Part shown: piece after piece, positions 11,559 through 24,700 of the stretch
Layout of the letters: each line of letters starts with the position of its first letter
Numbering within the stretch: the first letter of the stretch is position 1
Assembly (NCBI GenBank): GCA_963682055.1
Contig: OY821742.1
Location: 21,327,635-21,391,634, forward strand
Direction of reading: 5' to 3'
DNA from: Primula veris
Lineage: Eukaryota > Streptophyta > Magnoliopsida > Ericales > Primulaceae
DNA: 64,000 bases
The notes under the pieces: generated by a model
Seen by the model: the letters and a program-made list of their open reading frames with translations, nothing else
The model's database searches: none
Told to the model about the DNA's origin: nothing
Translations under genes and position numbers: made by a program

Positions 11559-14500
11559 TATCTAGAAACAGATTCTTTTGGGGAAGTGATAATATAGGTG
11601 TTGTGGTTTCTTTTTGTTGAGCTTGCTTGGGTGAATTTCTTTTGGTGGTCGTTATATTTTGAAGGATATGAAAACAAAATATTGTCAGGTACCAAATAAC
11701 CCCCTTGCCATGGTGGTCTGGACCTCGCCTAGCCGTAGTGTAGGTGACGTGATGGAGGATTTGGAAAGGTCTAACGCGTCCCTTACCGCGAAATTGACTT
11801 GTGCCTATCAGGAATTTAGTAAAAAGACCGCCCATTATACGGCAAATAAGGGTAAAGCAAAGGAACTTCTCAGTGCCCTACGACGTTCTCGTGATGAAGC
11901 CCGAGGTCGTGTGACGAGCTTGAGCTTGGTCCTTGGGGCCGTTTTCGAGGACGCGGATCTGCTGCTATCCTTTGCCAAAGCGTATTGGGCCCGAGCTCGC
12001 GCCTTAGAGGTGCTGGAGCATATAAAAGGAATGAGTGGTGTGTCCCGGGCAGAGCGCATGGTGGATGCGAAGGCCGGGGTAACTGAAACCACGGTTGCCT
12101 TGAACCGAATCGAGGCGGTCATTCGTGAGCGTTTGGGGACGCAAATTAATTCATTGCGAGATATTCATTTTGCTGATGTAGTAGAGACTTCGGCGTCTGT
12201 TGAGGGGTTGTCGGATTAGTAAAATAGCTTGTTTTGTCGTTTTCTTTGTAGCTTGTATAAAAAATTCTCTCGCTTTTTTTTTTTTTTTTTTTTTTTGTTT
12301 ATTCATCTCTTCTCGTTCGTCTCCCCCCCTCTTTTTTTTTTATAGGCACATGCTACTACGTCGCACCAGGCTGGTTCTCCATGCCTAGTTAACCCGGGGT
12401 TAGGGCCTACTGGTGCTGTCCGGGACGAGGTCTCATCTGGTGCGGCTAGTGAGGTGCCTGACAGGTGGCCCTACATTGTTTTGATGAGCAAAAATGTCAA
12501 ATTGACCGACCAATGTGCTCGACTGCGGACCAAGCTGAAAACCCAGGCGGCCTCTTTTCGAGAATACGTTCGCCGTGCCGAGCATGCTGTTGAGGTTCAG
12601 GAGCGTCGTTTGGATCGATATTGGCGTGCAAAGGGCGAGTACTTCGGCAAATTAAAGTTGCTTGTGACCAAGGCCAACGTGTTGGTGAAGTATTTCCGTT
12701 TGTCCCGCGCCAGATACGATGCTTCCGCAGCTGTGATTGAAGCTCGCCGTGACCTCTCCTTTGACGATGATCGCCGTAAAGCGGCCTCGGATGCTCACGA
12801 GTCCGCCAAAGAAGCCGAGTTCAACGCGCGGCTTCAAACGCTGACTTGTGTCGGGGCTCATACGACCAATTTTGATGCCCTCATTTCTGAGGAGCGTTTT
12901 GATGGTGATGAGTCTGATGGGTACACAACGACTGATGACAAAGAGATTGGGCTCGGTCAATTACCGTCGTGCTCCTCCTGCAGTAGCTCTTCTTAAATGA
13001 ATCTCTTTAGTGTCGTTGATCTTCTTGTTGCCTCCGTAATGCGGGCGAGGACTATATATGTGATTTCTTTATTCCTGTTTTGAAGATGCTTCTTGTTGAT
13101 ATTTTGTTGTTTAGATTGATTTTCCTTCATTGTTTTAGCCAATTTATATTGCATCGCCGTCGTAAAGTGGACCTGAATAATACCTTGCATTGTACCTGCA
13201 TATAAATTTCATAGTATTCCTAGGCGTTCCTTCGGTAACACGCCATGTTGGGAATTTCATCGTATTCCTAGGCACTTCGGCCATGTTGGGAATTTCATAG
13301 TATCCCTAGACGTTCCTTCGGTAACACGCCATTTACGGGATTTCATAGTATGCCTAGACGTTCCTTTGGTAACACGCCATTTACGGACTTTCATTGTATT
13401 CCTAGGCACTTCGGCCATGCTGGGAATTTCATAGTATCCCTAGACGTTCCTTCGGTAACACGCCATTTACGGGATTTCATAGTATGCCTAGACGTTCCTT
13501 TGGTAACACGCCATTTACGGACTTTCATTGTATTCCTAGGTACTTCGGCCATGCTGGGAATTTCATAGTATCCCTAGACGTTCCTTCGGTAACACGCCAT
13601 TTACGGGATTTCATAGTATGCCTAGACGTTCCTTTGGTAACACGCCATTTACGGACTTTCATTGTATTCCTAGGCACTTCGGCCATGCTGGGAATTTCAT
13701 AGTATCCCTAGACGTTCCTTCGGTAACACGCCATTTACGGGATTTCATAGTATGCCTAGACGTTCCTTTGGTAACACGCCATTTACGGACTTTCATTGTA
13801 TTCCTAGGCACTTCGGCCATGCTGGGAATTTCATAGTATCCCTAGACGTTCCTTCGGTAACACGCCATTTACGGGATTTCATAGTATGCCTAGACGTTCC
13901 TTTGGTAACACGCCATTTACGGACTTTCATTGTATTCCTAGGCACTTCGGCCATGCTGGGAATTTCATAGTATCCCTAGACGTTCCTTCGGTAACACGCC
14001 ATTTACGGGATTTCATAGTATTTCTAGGCACTTCGGCCATGTTGAGAATCTCATGGTATTAGTAGACAGCATAATAATATATTTTATTTATTCAAAAGAA
14101 GAAAGATAATGCCATTAAGCAAGAAGGGTAAGGTAGCACCTGTATTCGGAGCATTGCCTATACGTAGTACTTCTTTAAGTTAGCCACATTCCAAGAATTC
14201 TTTTCCCCTCGGCTGTTGGCGAACAGGATGCTTTTGATTTTGTAAGAGACTGGACTTGTTCGCTTGACGATTTCGTATGGGCCTTCCCAGGTAGGGCTCA
14301 GTTTGCCATGTATTTCGTTGCGGGTATAGACCGTCACTCGTCGCAGCACCAGTTCTCCTACCATGAATTCTTTAGATCCTTTTACTCTCTTGTCATAGGT
14401 TTGCTTTACGCTTTGTTGGTATTTAGCTAAGGTAAGGGCCGCTATCTCTCGTTTCTCGTCTATCATGTCGAGCTCTTCTCTCATTCTTTGTTCATTATTT

Positions 14501-17500
14501 CCCTGCTCGACCAACGTTGTTCGGAGCGTAGGTAGCCCGATCTCTGTCGGTATGACGGCCTCAACACCGTATGCTAAGCTAAACGGGGTTTCCTTGGTGC
14601 CCGTCTTGGGTGTAGTTCGGCACGACCATAAAACGTTGAGTAGCCGCTCGGGCCACCTCCCCTTTGCTTGTTCAAGGGTGGTCTTGATGCCGTCTAATAT
14701 GGTTCGGTTTGACACTTCGGCTTGCCCGTTCCCTTGTGGGTATGTCGGCGTCGAATAGAATTTTCGGATACCGAGTTCCTCGTACCACAGCTGTAAATTG
14801 GCATCTTTGAATTGGGTTCCGTTGTCGGCGACTATAGCGTACGGTATTCCGAACCTAGTTATGATGTATTCCCAAATGAATTGTTTGACGTTGCTGGCTT
14901 TGATTTCTCGGAGGGGTTTAGCTTCGACCCATTTGGTGAAATAATCAGTCACAACGATCAGATATTCCACATTCCCAGGTGCTCTTGGGAGTTTACCGAC
15001 CAAATCGATTGCCCATTGAGCGAACGGCCATGGTGCTGATACCGGGGTCATCATAGATGAAGGGAGCCGTGGTATCTTGGCGAATCGTTGGCACTTGTCG
15101 CATCGTTAGACGTATGCATCGGCGTCTCGCTTGATATAGGGCCACCAATATCCTTGGGTCACTGCCTTGTTTGCAAGGGATCGCCCTTTGATGTGTGCTC
15201 CGCAAGATCCTTCGTGGATTTCTTCCAAGACCGGCAGTTGTAGCTCGGTCGGGACGCACAGTAGATGTGGTCCCTGGTAACTGGATTTGTATAGTTTATC
15301 GTCCTCGGATAGCCAGAAGCGAGGAGCTTTTCTTGTAATTTTCAGCGCTTTTATCTTGTCGACCGGAAGCGTTCCATTTCGCAGATAATGGGTCATGTCC
15401 TCCATCCATCCTAGCTCGTACTGTATCGATGTCACCCGGTTTACCCTTTTTATTATGCTCGGGGTCGGCAGTAGTTCCACTGTGATCGACCGGGTGTCGG
15501 TCAATGTTAGTGTCGAGGCTAGGGTGGCCAATGCATCGGCATGTGCATTCTCGGTGCGATTGATTCTTACTAACTCGCACTGTTCGAATGTGGCCATCAA
15601 GCTTTGGACTTTTTCTTGGTAGAGGATCATTCTATCGTCTTTCGCTTGGTACTCGCCGGTGGCTTGATTGACGATGAGCATGGAGTCTGAGCTTGCATTT
15701 AAGTGGGAGCATCCGAGGGACCGGGCAATAAGCATGCCATTTATCATGGCCTCGTACTCTGCCTCATTGTTGGTAGCTCGGAAGCCCAGTTTTATGATTT
15801 TCTCGATGATTGCTCCCTCTCTAGACTTTAGGACGATCCCTGCTCCTGATCCGTCCTTGGTGGCTGATCCGTCGACATGTATCTGCCAGTGTGATTGGGG
15901 AGAGAGTGCCAAAGGCTCGTCATAGCCTTCGGTGAATTCTGCGACGAAATCGGCCAGGACTTGTCCCTTTATGGCATGGCGGGGTGCGAACTCGATATGA
16001 AATTGGGATAGCTCGACCCCCCAGGCGGCAACTCGGCCGCTAATGTCCGTCCGTCGAAGTGACTCTTTAATATGAAACTTGGTATATACCCGGACCTGAT
16101 GAGCTATGAAATAGTGTGGCAACTTCCTGGTTGCGACGACCAATGCCAGGCACAGCTTTTCCAAGGGTAGATAACGTGTTTCGGCTTCGACCAGAGTCTT
16201 GCTGACGAAGTAAATCGGAAATTGTTCGCGACCTTCTTCTCTTAGGATGACCGCGCTCACAGCTGTAGCGGAGACTGCTAGGTAGCATGCCAGAATGTCT
16301 CCTCTGTTCGGCCTTACTAGCAGTGGCAATGTCCTCAAGTACTCTTTGAGATTGTTGAATGAATCTTCACATTCCGGGTCCCAGACGAATTTTCTATCCT
16401 TCTTGAGTGATTCGAAAAATGGCCGTCCCTTATCTGCGGATCGGCTAATGAACCTGCTCAGCGCGGCCATCATTCCCGTGAGCTCTTGTACCTGTTTCTT
16501 ATTCTTGGGCGCTGCTAGGTTTCGTAGAGCCGTTATTTGATCGGGATTAGCCTCTATTCCTCGTCGGCTAACCATATGTCCCAAGAATTTCCCTTTGCTG
16601 ATGCCAAATGCACACTTGCTCGCATTGAGTTTCAGTTTGTGCTCGCCCAGCGTTCGGAAAACGTTCCTGATATCCTGAAGGTGGGATGTGGCTCTTTCGC
16701 TTTTGACGACCATGTCGTCTATGTATACCTCCATTGTTTTCCCTATATGATCTCGACATACCCGTGTTATCATCCTTTGGTAAGTTGCCCCCGCATTGCG
16801 TAGACCGAACGGCATTACCGTATAGCAATAATTTCCCAAAGGCGATATAAATGAAGTCTTTTCTTGATCTTCGCGGGCGAGGGGAATTTGATGGTATCCT
16901 GAGTACGCGTCGAGGAAGGTCATCCGTTCTGCTCCCGCTGTTGCGTCCACCAGTTGATCGATCCTTGGAAGGGGAAAGTGGTCCCTCGGGAAGGCTTTGT
17001 TGAGGTTGGTAAAGTCTATACAGACTCTCTCCTTCCCGTTCTTCTTAGGGACGACGACCGGGTTGGACAACCATTTTGGATAGTAAACCTCCCTTATGGC
17101 TCCAGCCTCCAATAACTTTTGTACTTCAGCGATTATAGCTGCTCTGTGCTGTACAGAGACTTTTCTGCCCCTCTGTGCTATTGGCTTGTACTCGGCGTTT
17201 ACACTTAGGTGGTGGCATGCTGTATTTGGGTCTAGGCCCGGCATGTCTTTAGGACTCCAGGCGAATTTATCAATGTTGTTGAAAAGGAACGCTTCTAACT
17301 CCTCGGATTCCCGTTTTGGAAGGTTATCGCCGAGGAGGAAATAGTGCTCCTCGTCCATATCCGGGATATACACCTTCCTAAGTGTCTCTCCTACTTGTTC
17401 TTCGACAACCCTTTCGGCTTTGGATATTTGGCTGATCAGCTTCTTTGTGCTGGTGGGTTGTTCCACAGTGCTTCGTTGTTGTTGGAGAGTCGCGGTGATG

Positions 17501-20500
17501 TCCTCGCAGCGTCTTGAATCTTCTTGACATCCTCTGGCTGTCTCGATCGCCCCCCTATCATTTGGGTATTTGACCTTTTGGTGATAGGTCGAGGGTATGG
17601 CCTTCATGGCATGTAACCATGGTCGGCCCAATATTGCGTTGTGCCCGGAGTGGTCGTCGACCACTAAGAACTCCACGGGAACCGACATGGACCCTGTTGT
17701 GACACTGAGGACGATCTTACCCAAAGGTTTGGTCGTTTCGGAGATGAATCCGATCAATGTGACATCGGTAGGCTGAAGATCTTGCAGCTTGAGTTCCATC
17801 TTGTCGAAGAGCTCCTTGTACATGATATCACAAGAGGCTCCTTGGTCGACAAGTACCCTGCTGACTGTGTCTAGGCCGATTTGAACACGGAGGTTTATGG
17901 CGTCTCCGTGGGGGTAAATCACCCCTTCTTCGTCAAGATCTGAGAAAGAAATGGGCGGATGTCGTCGTGGAGTGCATTGTCGTTTAGAGGGCGATGCCTG
18001 TGATGTCTTGGCTACTTGGCCAAAGTGAGCCAGCTGCCGTTGTCGTGATCGTTCCCCGCCTGGGCCCTTGGGTCGTGACATATGAACGACGTTGATCGTT
18101 TTGCCTTGCCGGTTGTCAGATCCCTCGATGGCCAGTTGCTTGCCTTTATTCCCAGCTCCTTTGATGAACTTGGCTAGGTATCCTGCATCGCCCCACTGGT
18201 TCATTCTCCATCGTAGGTTACGGCAATGCTCAGTGAGATGGCCGTGATCCTCGTGATATGCGCAGAAGAGCTTGGAATCTCTCTGATTGGGGGGAGAGAT
18301 GATCGGTTGTGGTCGGGAATACCAACTTTCCCTGCATATATCCTTGAGGATATCTTCAGCAGACAGGTTGAAAGTGTATCGCAGCTCGACCGGTCCGAAA
18401 GGGTTTCGGTGTTCCCTCTCTTGGGGCCGAACCTGTTGAAATGGCTTGGGTGGCATCGGGTAGGCGAGCTGGAGCGGTTTATGTTCGTTGGTCGGTGGTG
18501 GGTATGCGATCTGGAGCGGTTTGGGCTCTAGTGCTCGTGGTCGCTCTCCCCTGCTATGGACCTCGGGCTCTTTGCCCTTTCTGGTCGGTTGGAATGCTTC
18601 TCCCTGGTTATTTCTAACTCTTTTGCGACCCACCTGTGCCTCGCGGACCGACTCTCTTCTCGGTAGAGTCCGGTTGAGGAAACGCAATTCGTCGTTTTTA
18701 TCGGTGAGGTGGGTACAATTGGCTAGCAGGGAATCAGTGGTTGGGAAGTTTTTACCTATGAACTTCCTTCTCGCCCAATAGCCATTAGGGATGGAATTGA
18801 TAAAGTTTTGGATGGCTATATTATTGGCATATCGCGGAATCTGGTTTGCTACGTCGATAAAACGTATGCAGTAATCGTTGAGCCTTTCATTTGGCATCAT
18901 CGTCATTTTAAGAAGGGTTTCGATACTAACCTTATTTTTCCGATGAGCAGCGTATCGGGTGGAGTACGCTCTTAGCAGTTCTGCCCAGTTTCTAATGGAG
19001 CCCCGTGGTAAGTTATGATACCATGACGAAGCCTCTTGACCCAAGCTGTTTTTGAAAAATTTGAACATCAGTGCATGGTCATCACTCCACAGTTCCATCT
19101 TCGTCTTGTAGTGCCTCAGATGGTCGATAGGGCAACTCTTCCCGTCATAGAGCCTGAATTCGGGGATGACGAATCCCATAGGATTGCGGTACTGCGTGAT
19201 CTGTTCAGCACACGGGGTTTCTTGGCATACATTCCAAGCCTGTTGGAACGCGTCGTCCGTGACTTGGTAGGGGGGAGGGTATCCTCCCTGATGTGGTGGT
19301 GGGCCATATCCCTCCCCGATCCTGTATTCGGGATATCTATCGTCCTTCGTGTTTGTGTGGACACGTTCCATATGAGTGTTCGGATGGACGATAGTTATTG
19401 GGACATTGCCCCCTTGGTGGGGGACTCTTGTATCGGGTCGCCGACCCGCTGCCTCCAGGGCGGCCCTGTAGGCAGAATCTTCCACTTCATGGCGTGGGTC
19501 TTTGTCGGGTTGGATAACTGGCAATACGATGCCGTCCGCTGTCATGGCCGTCATGCATGCCGCCAGCTGAGCTTGTAGCTGGGTGTAGTTCCTTTCATCG
19601 GCTAATGGAACGACATGTTGTACCTCCACTGTGGGTGGTGTAATCATCCTCGGAGAATTAGTCGGCAGTCGGGGCGACTGTCCGAGTACATGATCCTCGG
19701 GTATACCAAACTGACGGGCCTCGTCCGTTTGTAAACGAGCACCGGAGTTGACCGAGGCCGTAGGCAATGGGACTCTTGAGCTCGGCCCTGCTTGGGACCC
19801 GGTTAAGCGTCTTCGTGCACGCCTTAATACGGGCACGTCTTGTTCGTCCCCCGAGGACGAAAGGTGTTCGTCTATAATCCCTTCGATGAAATGTCGGGGT
19901 GGTTCAACCGGTTGTTCTTGGTTGACGTAGGAGGTTGTTGGTTGGTTTCCGGATTGGATAGCTTCATATCTGTTGCGGATAGCGAGTAGATCGTCGAGGT
20001 CTTGTTGGCTAATTTGCGTGTTTTGGTTATTGGTCTCTACTATCTCGGGATGGGTTTCCTCTACATTGGTAACCATTGTCGCTCGTCTGGCAGAGTATTG
20101 GTATTCGAATTCTAAACTAGTTGGGAACTAGATGATTCCCGGAGACGGCGCCATTTGATAAAGCCATAACTTTGGTCGGTCGCGTTAGGCTTTTCAATAA
20201 TGATATAATGATAAATCAACCGTGAATAAATGATACTTCCTGATCTTTATTATTGCTCGGATTATTGTCCTTGTTCGGACTATTACATTTGCTCAGATTA
20301 GTATTTCGGTTCTACAATTATGCTCGATATACCTATTTGATCTCTCGTCCTGATCTTTCTCCTCTCTTATTCGGTGCTCGGCTGTCTTTTCTCGGTTTAT
20401 TTCTCGAAATGATACGCTTTGGTTAGTTTCTCTCTTTTCTTAACTTCTCTCTATAATTTTTGGATAGATTTTCTGGTCCTTTTCTAGGAGGGGTAGTTGG

Positions 20501-21754
20501 CTATTTATAGGCAACTGCGCCTTCTAGGATATTGACAAATGTCTTCATCACAGGGATTTTTCAGACAAGGGTCCCCCTTTGATTGGGCTTGGGCTTTGGG
20601 TAGTAGCACCCCAATTCCTATAAAAAGTATGAGATGACCCATTTAAGCGTTGTATACCCATTTATAAAGTGGGTTGATTATGACCCGAATAGAATATTCG
20701 GGTCTGATTTTTATGTTCTATCATAAATGTTATTTGACTAACGTGTCAATAATTTGTTCCGCCTGACCCCGTCCAATGATAGTGTTTTGGACGAAAAAAG
20801 AACTGCCAATAATTTATGAATCTATAAATATTTTTTGCTGAAATGATCATAAAACCATAATGACCGCCTGGATGATCTTTCATTCTTTTGTCATGAATTT
20901 TAGTGACCCATTATTTGCTTATTCAACCTCAAAAATCCAACTAGTATACTTACAACAAGTAAATAACATGATACCAACAACTAATATGTAAATATACGGC
21001 TTGTTGTAGAAAATTTAACGACATGATAGCAACATTTATCAGCACTTATTGTTGCTAAGTTTCATCAACAGACCGTATAATATCTGATAAACTGTTACTA
21101 AAATGTTGTTATCTAGATTTCTTTTAATAGTGAAAGCTACACCAAACATACTCTTAGTACCAAATACTAGCGTTACTTTGTCATGAATGTTACCTTTAGC
21201 TGGTGTAGAAGTGGCGTTGCTACCTTCCTTATTCTTCTCAAAATCATCAAATACCTTGGCATCTGGTGAGTTTGGCGCTAAGTGCAACAAAGCTGAACAA
21301 GAAGAATAGCGCATCATTTATAATGATCAGTAAAAATATTGTAGATATAGGAGAGAGAGAATGATGAGGAGAGAGAGATCGGAGAGAGGAAGAAAGAGGA
21401 TGAGAGAGATCGGAGAAAGGAAGAAAGAGGATGAGAGTGATCGGAGAGAGAAAGAAGGAGGAGAGTGATCGGAGAGAGAAAGAAGGAGGAGAGAGATAGG
21501 AGTAATGAAGTATATTTTTTATTTTTTTATTAATTATTTATTGAACGTATGCTTTTGATAATATAAATTTTGATAGTATGTTTTTGTTAATATAATATAT
21601 GTAGGGTATGTTTATTTTAATTCCCGCTATTTAAAAGGCCTAGTTTGGGACCATTTGGTATTGTACTCTTATTTACTTAGCTTAGAGCATCCATAATACA
21701 TAATAGTTGTGTTAAATTTTCATTGTTAAATAGTGATATATGTGAATGTTAAAT

Positions 21755-21790
<36 letters not shown>

Positions 21791-24700
21791 CATTAACAAC
21801 TTACATTAGTGCATTTTTATTAACAACATTATCTATTAGTTTTTAATAAATAATTAATTTCGGATAAATAATATTGTTATTGCAAATAAATAATAAAAAT
21901 AGAATGTGTTATTTTTTGCTTTATTGTAGGATTTAATATAGAAATTTGTCGACCAAATTATCATGTCATTAATTAAAAATGTTAATTTTGTTGTTAAATA
22001 TAACAACAATTTTAATAACATTAAACTTAATTAATGAGTTAGTTAATAACATTATTTTGAATGAAAAACATGTCTAAGAACTTATATAACACGTGACTTA
22101 ATACCACTATTGCGGATGCTCTTATATGATCATCTTGCGTATGAACTTATTCCATCAACTCAAATAACTTAAAAGCACAAGATGTATATAGTTTTGTCCA
22201 CCCAAGCTATAATAATAGAATTTCGAAAAATTGCCAGCCACTAATCATTATTGCCACCAGAGCATGTCTGAGTCTAGCCAAACCGTAGCTGAAACTTAAT
22301 ATTAATATCGGAGTCGAGTCTTTTTGAATCATTTTATTTTAAAAATTATTATTTTTAAATAATATTAAAAAAATAAAAAAATCTATTGTAGGTTTTTACT
22401 AAACAATAGCAGAGTGCATTGATCCCAAAAACCCCATTCACCCTCTTTATTCCCTTTTCCAATGACCATATTACAAAATATTTTGCAATTTCAATTGAAC
22501 TTGTCGGTGTAATTTTTGAGCGATCAATTAGTATAGGGTAGAACTAGGTGCGACCGGCCGCACACTATGGTTTACGGTTTGGTATGTCGGGATTTTTTGA
22601 GTATCGCGAACTTATAGGTCTGCTTAGATCGGGTCTTAAAGTGTGTTGGCACCCGATTACGGCTACAGTGCCGGACGGATATCAGTACTCTTCTAGACCC
22701 TTCGGACCTTCCTCTACATGTGGTATGATATGTTGCTTCCTTATTCTTGTATTTGGACGAAAGATTGTATATTTGGTTTAGTTGAACAGGGATTTTTGAT
22801 GAGTCAAAACGATTTTGTTTAGTTGTGTTTTCTCATTTATACTAGTTAGGCGTATTATACGATATGATTTTGTCTCGATTGTTGTACACGAGTATTGACG
22901 GGACTTGTCTAATTTGTCGCAATCGTAGCGTGTATATTGTTTGGTTAGATATTTGTATGGTTTTGTAAAACCCGTTAGCATACGGGGTTGCTCATTTAGT
23001 TCTTTCTCGGTGATTGGTATATTTAGATCGGGTTTAACTGTGTGCTGGCACCCCGATGATGTTTTCTTATGGTAGCCTGCATTGAAACTATTTTTAGACT
23101 TTCGAGTTTGCTTTTATTTAGCACGAGACCTTCAAACATTTCTCTACCTTCGATGGCTCGATTGACACGTTTGACAATATTTCAGTTCTCTTTATTTTGA
23201 TAGTTAAGATTTGTTCTTTTGTATTTCATATTTTTTTAGAGTTTTTCTTTAGGCTACCCGAATGGAAGAATTTTGGATTTTTCTTAGCTTGTTGGACCTT
23301 GTTGCAGATGCCCTGATACTTTTATCAGTTTGGTATTTTAAATTATGATAACGCTGTTTATTTTGGTGATTAAAAAAAAAACAAGTAGAGTGGATTGCAC
23401 GAAAACATAAGCTAACAAACCAAGTTCCACCAAAACTCCCATGCATGTTCTGACACACATATACATCGAATTAAATATGTCTAGCCAAACTCCATGACAC
23501 ATTCTACTGACACCAACAAAATCATAAATACACCGCAATTGCAGGTTTTCTTTAAATACCGACAGATAATTTTAATATGAAAATAAGTTATGGTTATTAA
23601 AAAACCACATTACAGTAATTGCATGTTCTCCGTTCCAAACTGTTTGATTATAAAAAAAATACGTCTAATTTTTACTGATAAATAACTTATATGTAAAATT
23701 GTTAAAATCAAAATTTTTAAAAATTAATCATAAAATTTAACATTTAAACTTCATGTTTAACTTTTAAAAAATTTCGTTTTTACAATTTATATATGAATTT
23801 TTTATCAGTAAAATTTGTACGTATTTTTGTTTAGAAACGAATGAAGTAAACAAAACTGCATTGGCGGCTATTCACTTCATGATATCATGACCTTATAGAA
23901 TTAATGATATATGTTAAAATTTAGGTTTATATATCATTAAGAGCAATCGTATCAATTCATTTATATAACTCATTTACCTTAAATATGAGGAGACTGCTTT
24001 AAAATTATACACGCATCAGTTTCTTTATTCATTATCTTAAATTTACATAAACTCAAATATCACTCAAATATAAAGGATTAAAATGTTCCATTATAATTAA
24101 AATAATAATTTTTCTCTCTTACTTTTCTCTTTTTCTCTCTCATTTATTTATATTTTTCACATATAAATTAATAAAATAACAAAAATATGAGTTGTATAGT
24201 TTTGATAGACAAATTGATAAAAAAAACTGATAATTTCTATAAACCAAAACGTTTACTTATAAGTTGTAAAAGCATACTTTTTACTTTAAATACGAGAAAA
24301 CTTGTAAGTTATTTAATGTGGTTGTTCTATTAAATTAATTTGGGTTGAAATAAATTGATAGAAGTATATTAAAATATAATAATATTTAGTAATGATAATA
24401 AATTTGATAGGAAAGTTGAAAAATGTATAAAGTTAAATTGTTACCCTAAAAATATAAAAGTGATGCTAATTACCCTAAATATGAGAAAAAGTGTAAGGAA
24501 ACTGGTACAAATGCGTGAACAAATGACTTGTGCCATAATAATTTAAGATAAGGGTGGGCAAAAACCCGAACCAAACCATTCCAAACCGCAACCCAAACCA
24601 ACCCGTTACGGGTTGTGTTGGGTTGGGTTGAAAATTTTAAAATATCAACCCGAACCAAATCGCACCGTATTTATTATAAGCGGGTTGGTTCGGCTTAAAA

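Larger units (their letters stand above)
9100..12996 (+). pseudogene. Spliced antisense gene with Transposase_28-like domain (element A copy, damaged)
   Basis: Predicted blocks: 9100-9108 (ATG ATT ACT), 9336-10241, 10332-10810, 10886-11488, 11689 to about 12177 or 12219, and 12346-12996. Borders carry GT..AG and, in element B, all join in phase 0. Block 2 contains GLRLPFTNWVASFFEAV and IAPAQLALNGYRTL, resembling the Pfam 'putative gypsy type transposon' domain (PF04195, from memory), and ends in basic clusters (KKAVRSKRRA). Block 4 is a strong coiled coil; blocks 5 and 6 are helical; the end is acidic then poly-Ser. Compared with element B, about 43 bp are missing at the start of block 3, so the frame entering from block 2 meets a stop soon after. 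About 105 bp are also missing in block 5. Function is unknown. Confidence 0.65.
5498..20723 (-). mobile_element. Element A: full-length Ty3/gypsy Tat-lineage LTR retrotransposon
   Basis: Two 568-bp LTRs (5498-6065, 20156-20723) bound 15,226 bp and are flanked by the duplication TAAAT (5493-5497, 20724-20728). I count three substitutions and no indels between the LTRs, so insertion was recent. The element reads on the minus strand: 5' LTR on the right, primer site 20135-20153, gag-pol 20076-14158. RNase H is followed by a second, archaeal-type RNase H before integrase, a hallmark of the Tat/Ogre group. The remaining 8 kb up to the left LTR codes on the opposite (plus) strand. It sits in intron 2 of the LTPG gene, in the same orientation as that gene. 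Confidence 0.95.

Noticed and set aside
11501..11835. Lys-rich minus frames near the poly(T) run
   Set aside because: Encoded by the homopolymer in an intron of the antisense gene.
13350..13970. Four identical 72-codon frames spaced 134 bases apart
   Set aside because: They are the same tandem repeat read in one frame. There is no start context or conservation in element B, so not a gene family.
13206..14056. CRISPR-like array
   Set aside because: Regular repeats, but units are contiguous and subdivided into related monomers with no unique spacers; eukaryotic TE context.
19036..19578. 180-codon plus-strand frame (and 51391-51933 in B)
   Set aside because: Antisense shadow of the gag region. 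It is conserved between A and B only because gag is; it lies outside the accessory antisense region and has no promoter or start context.
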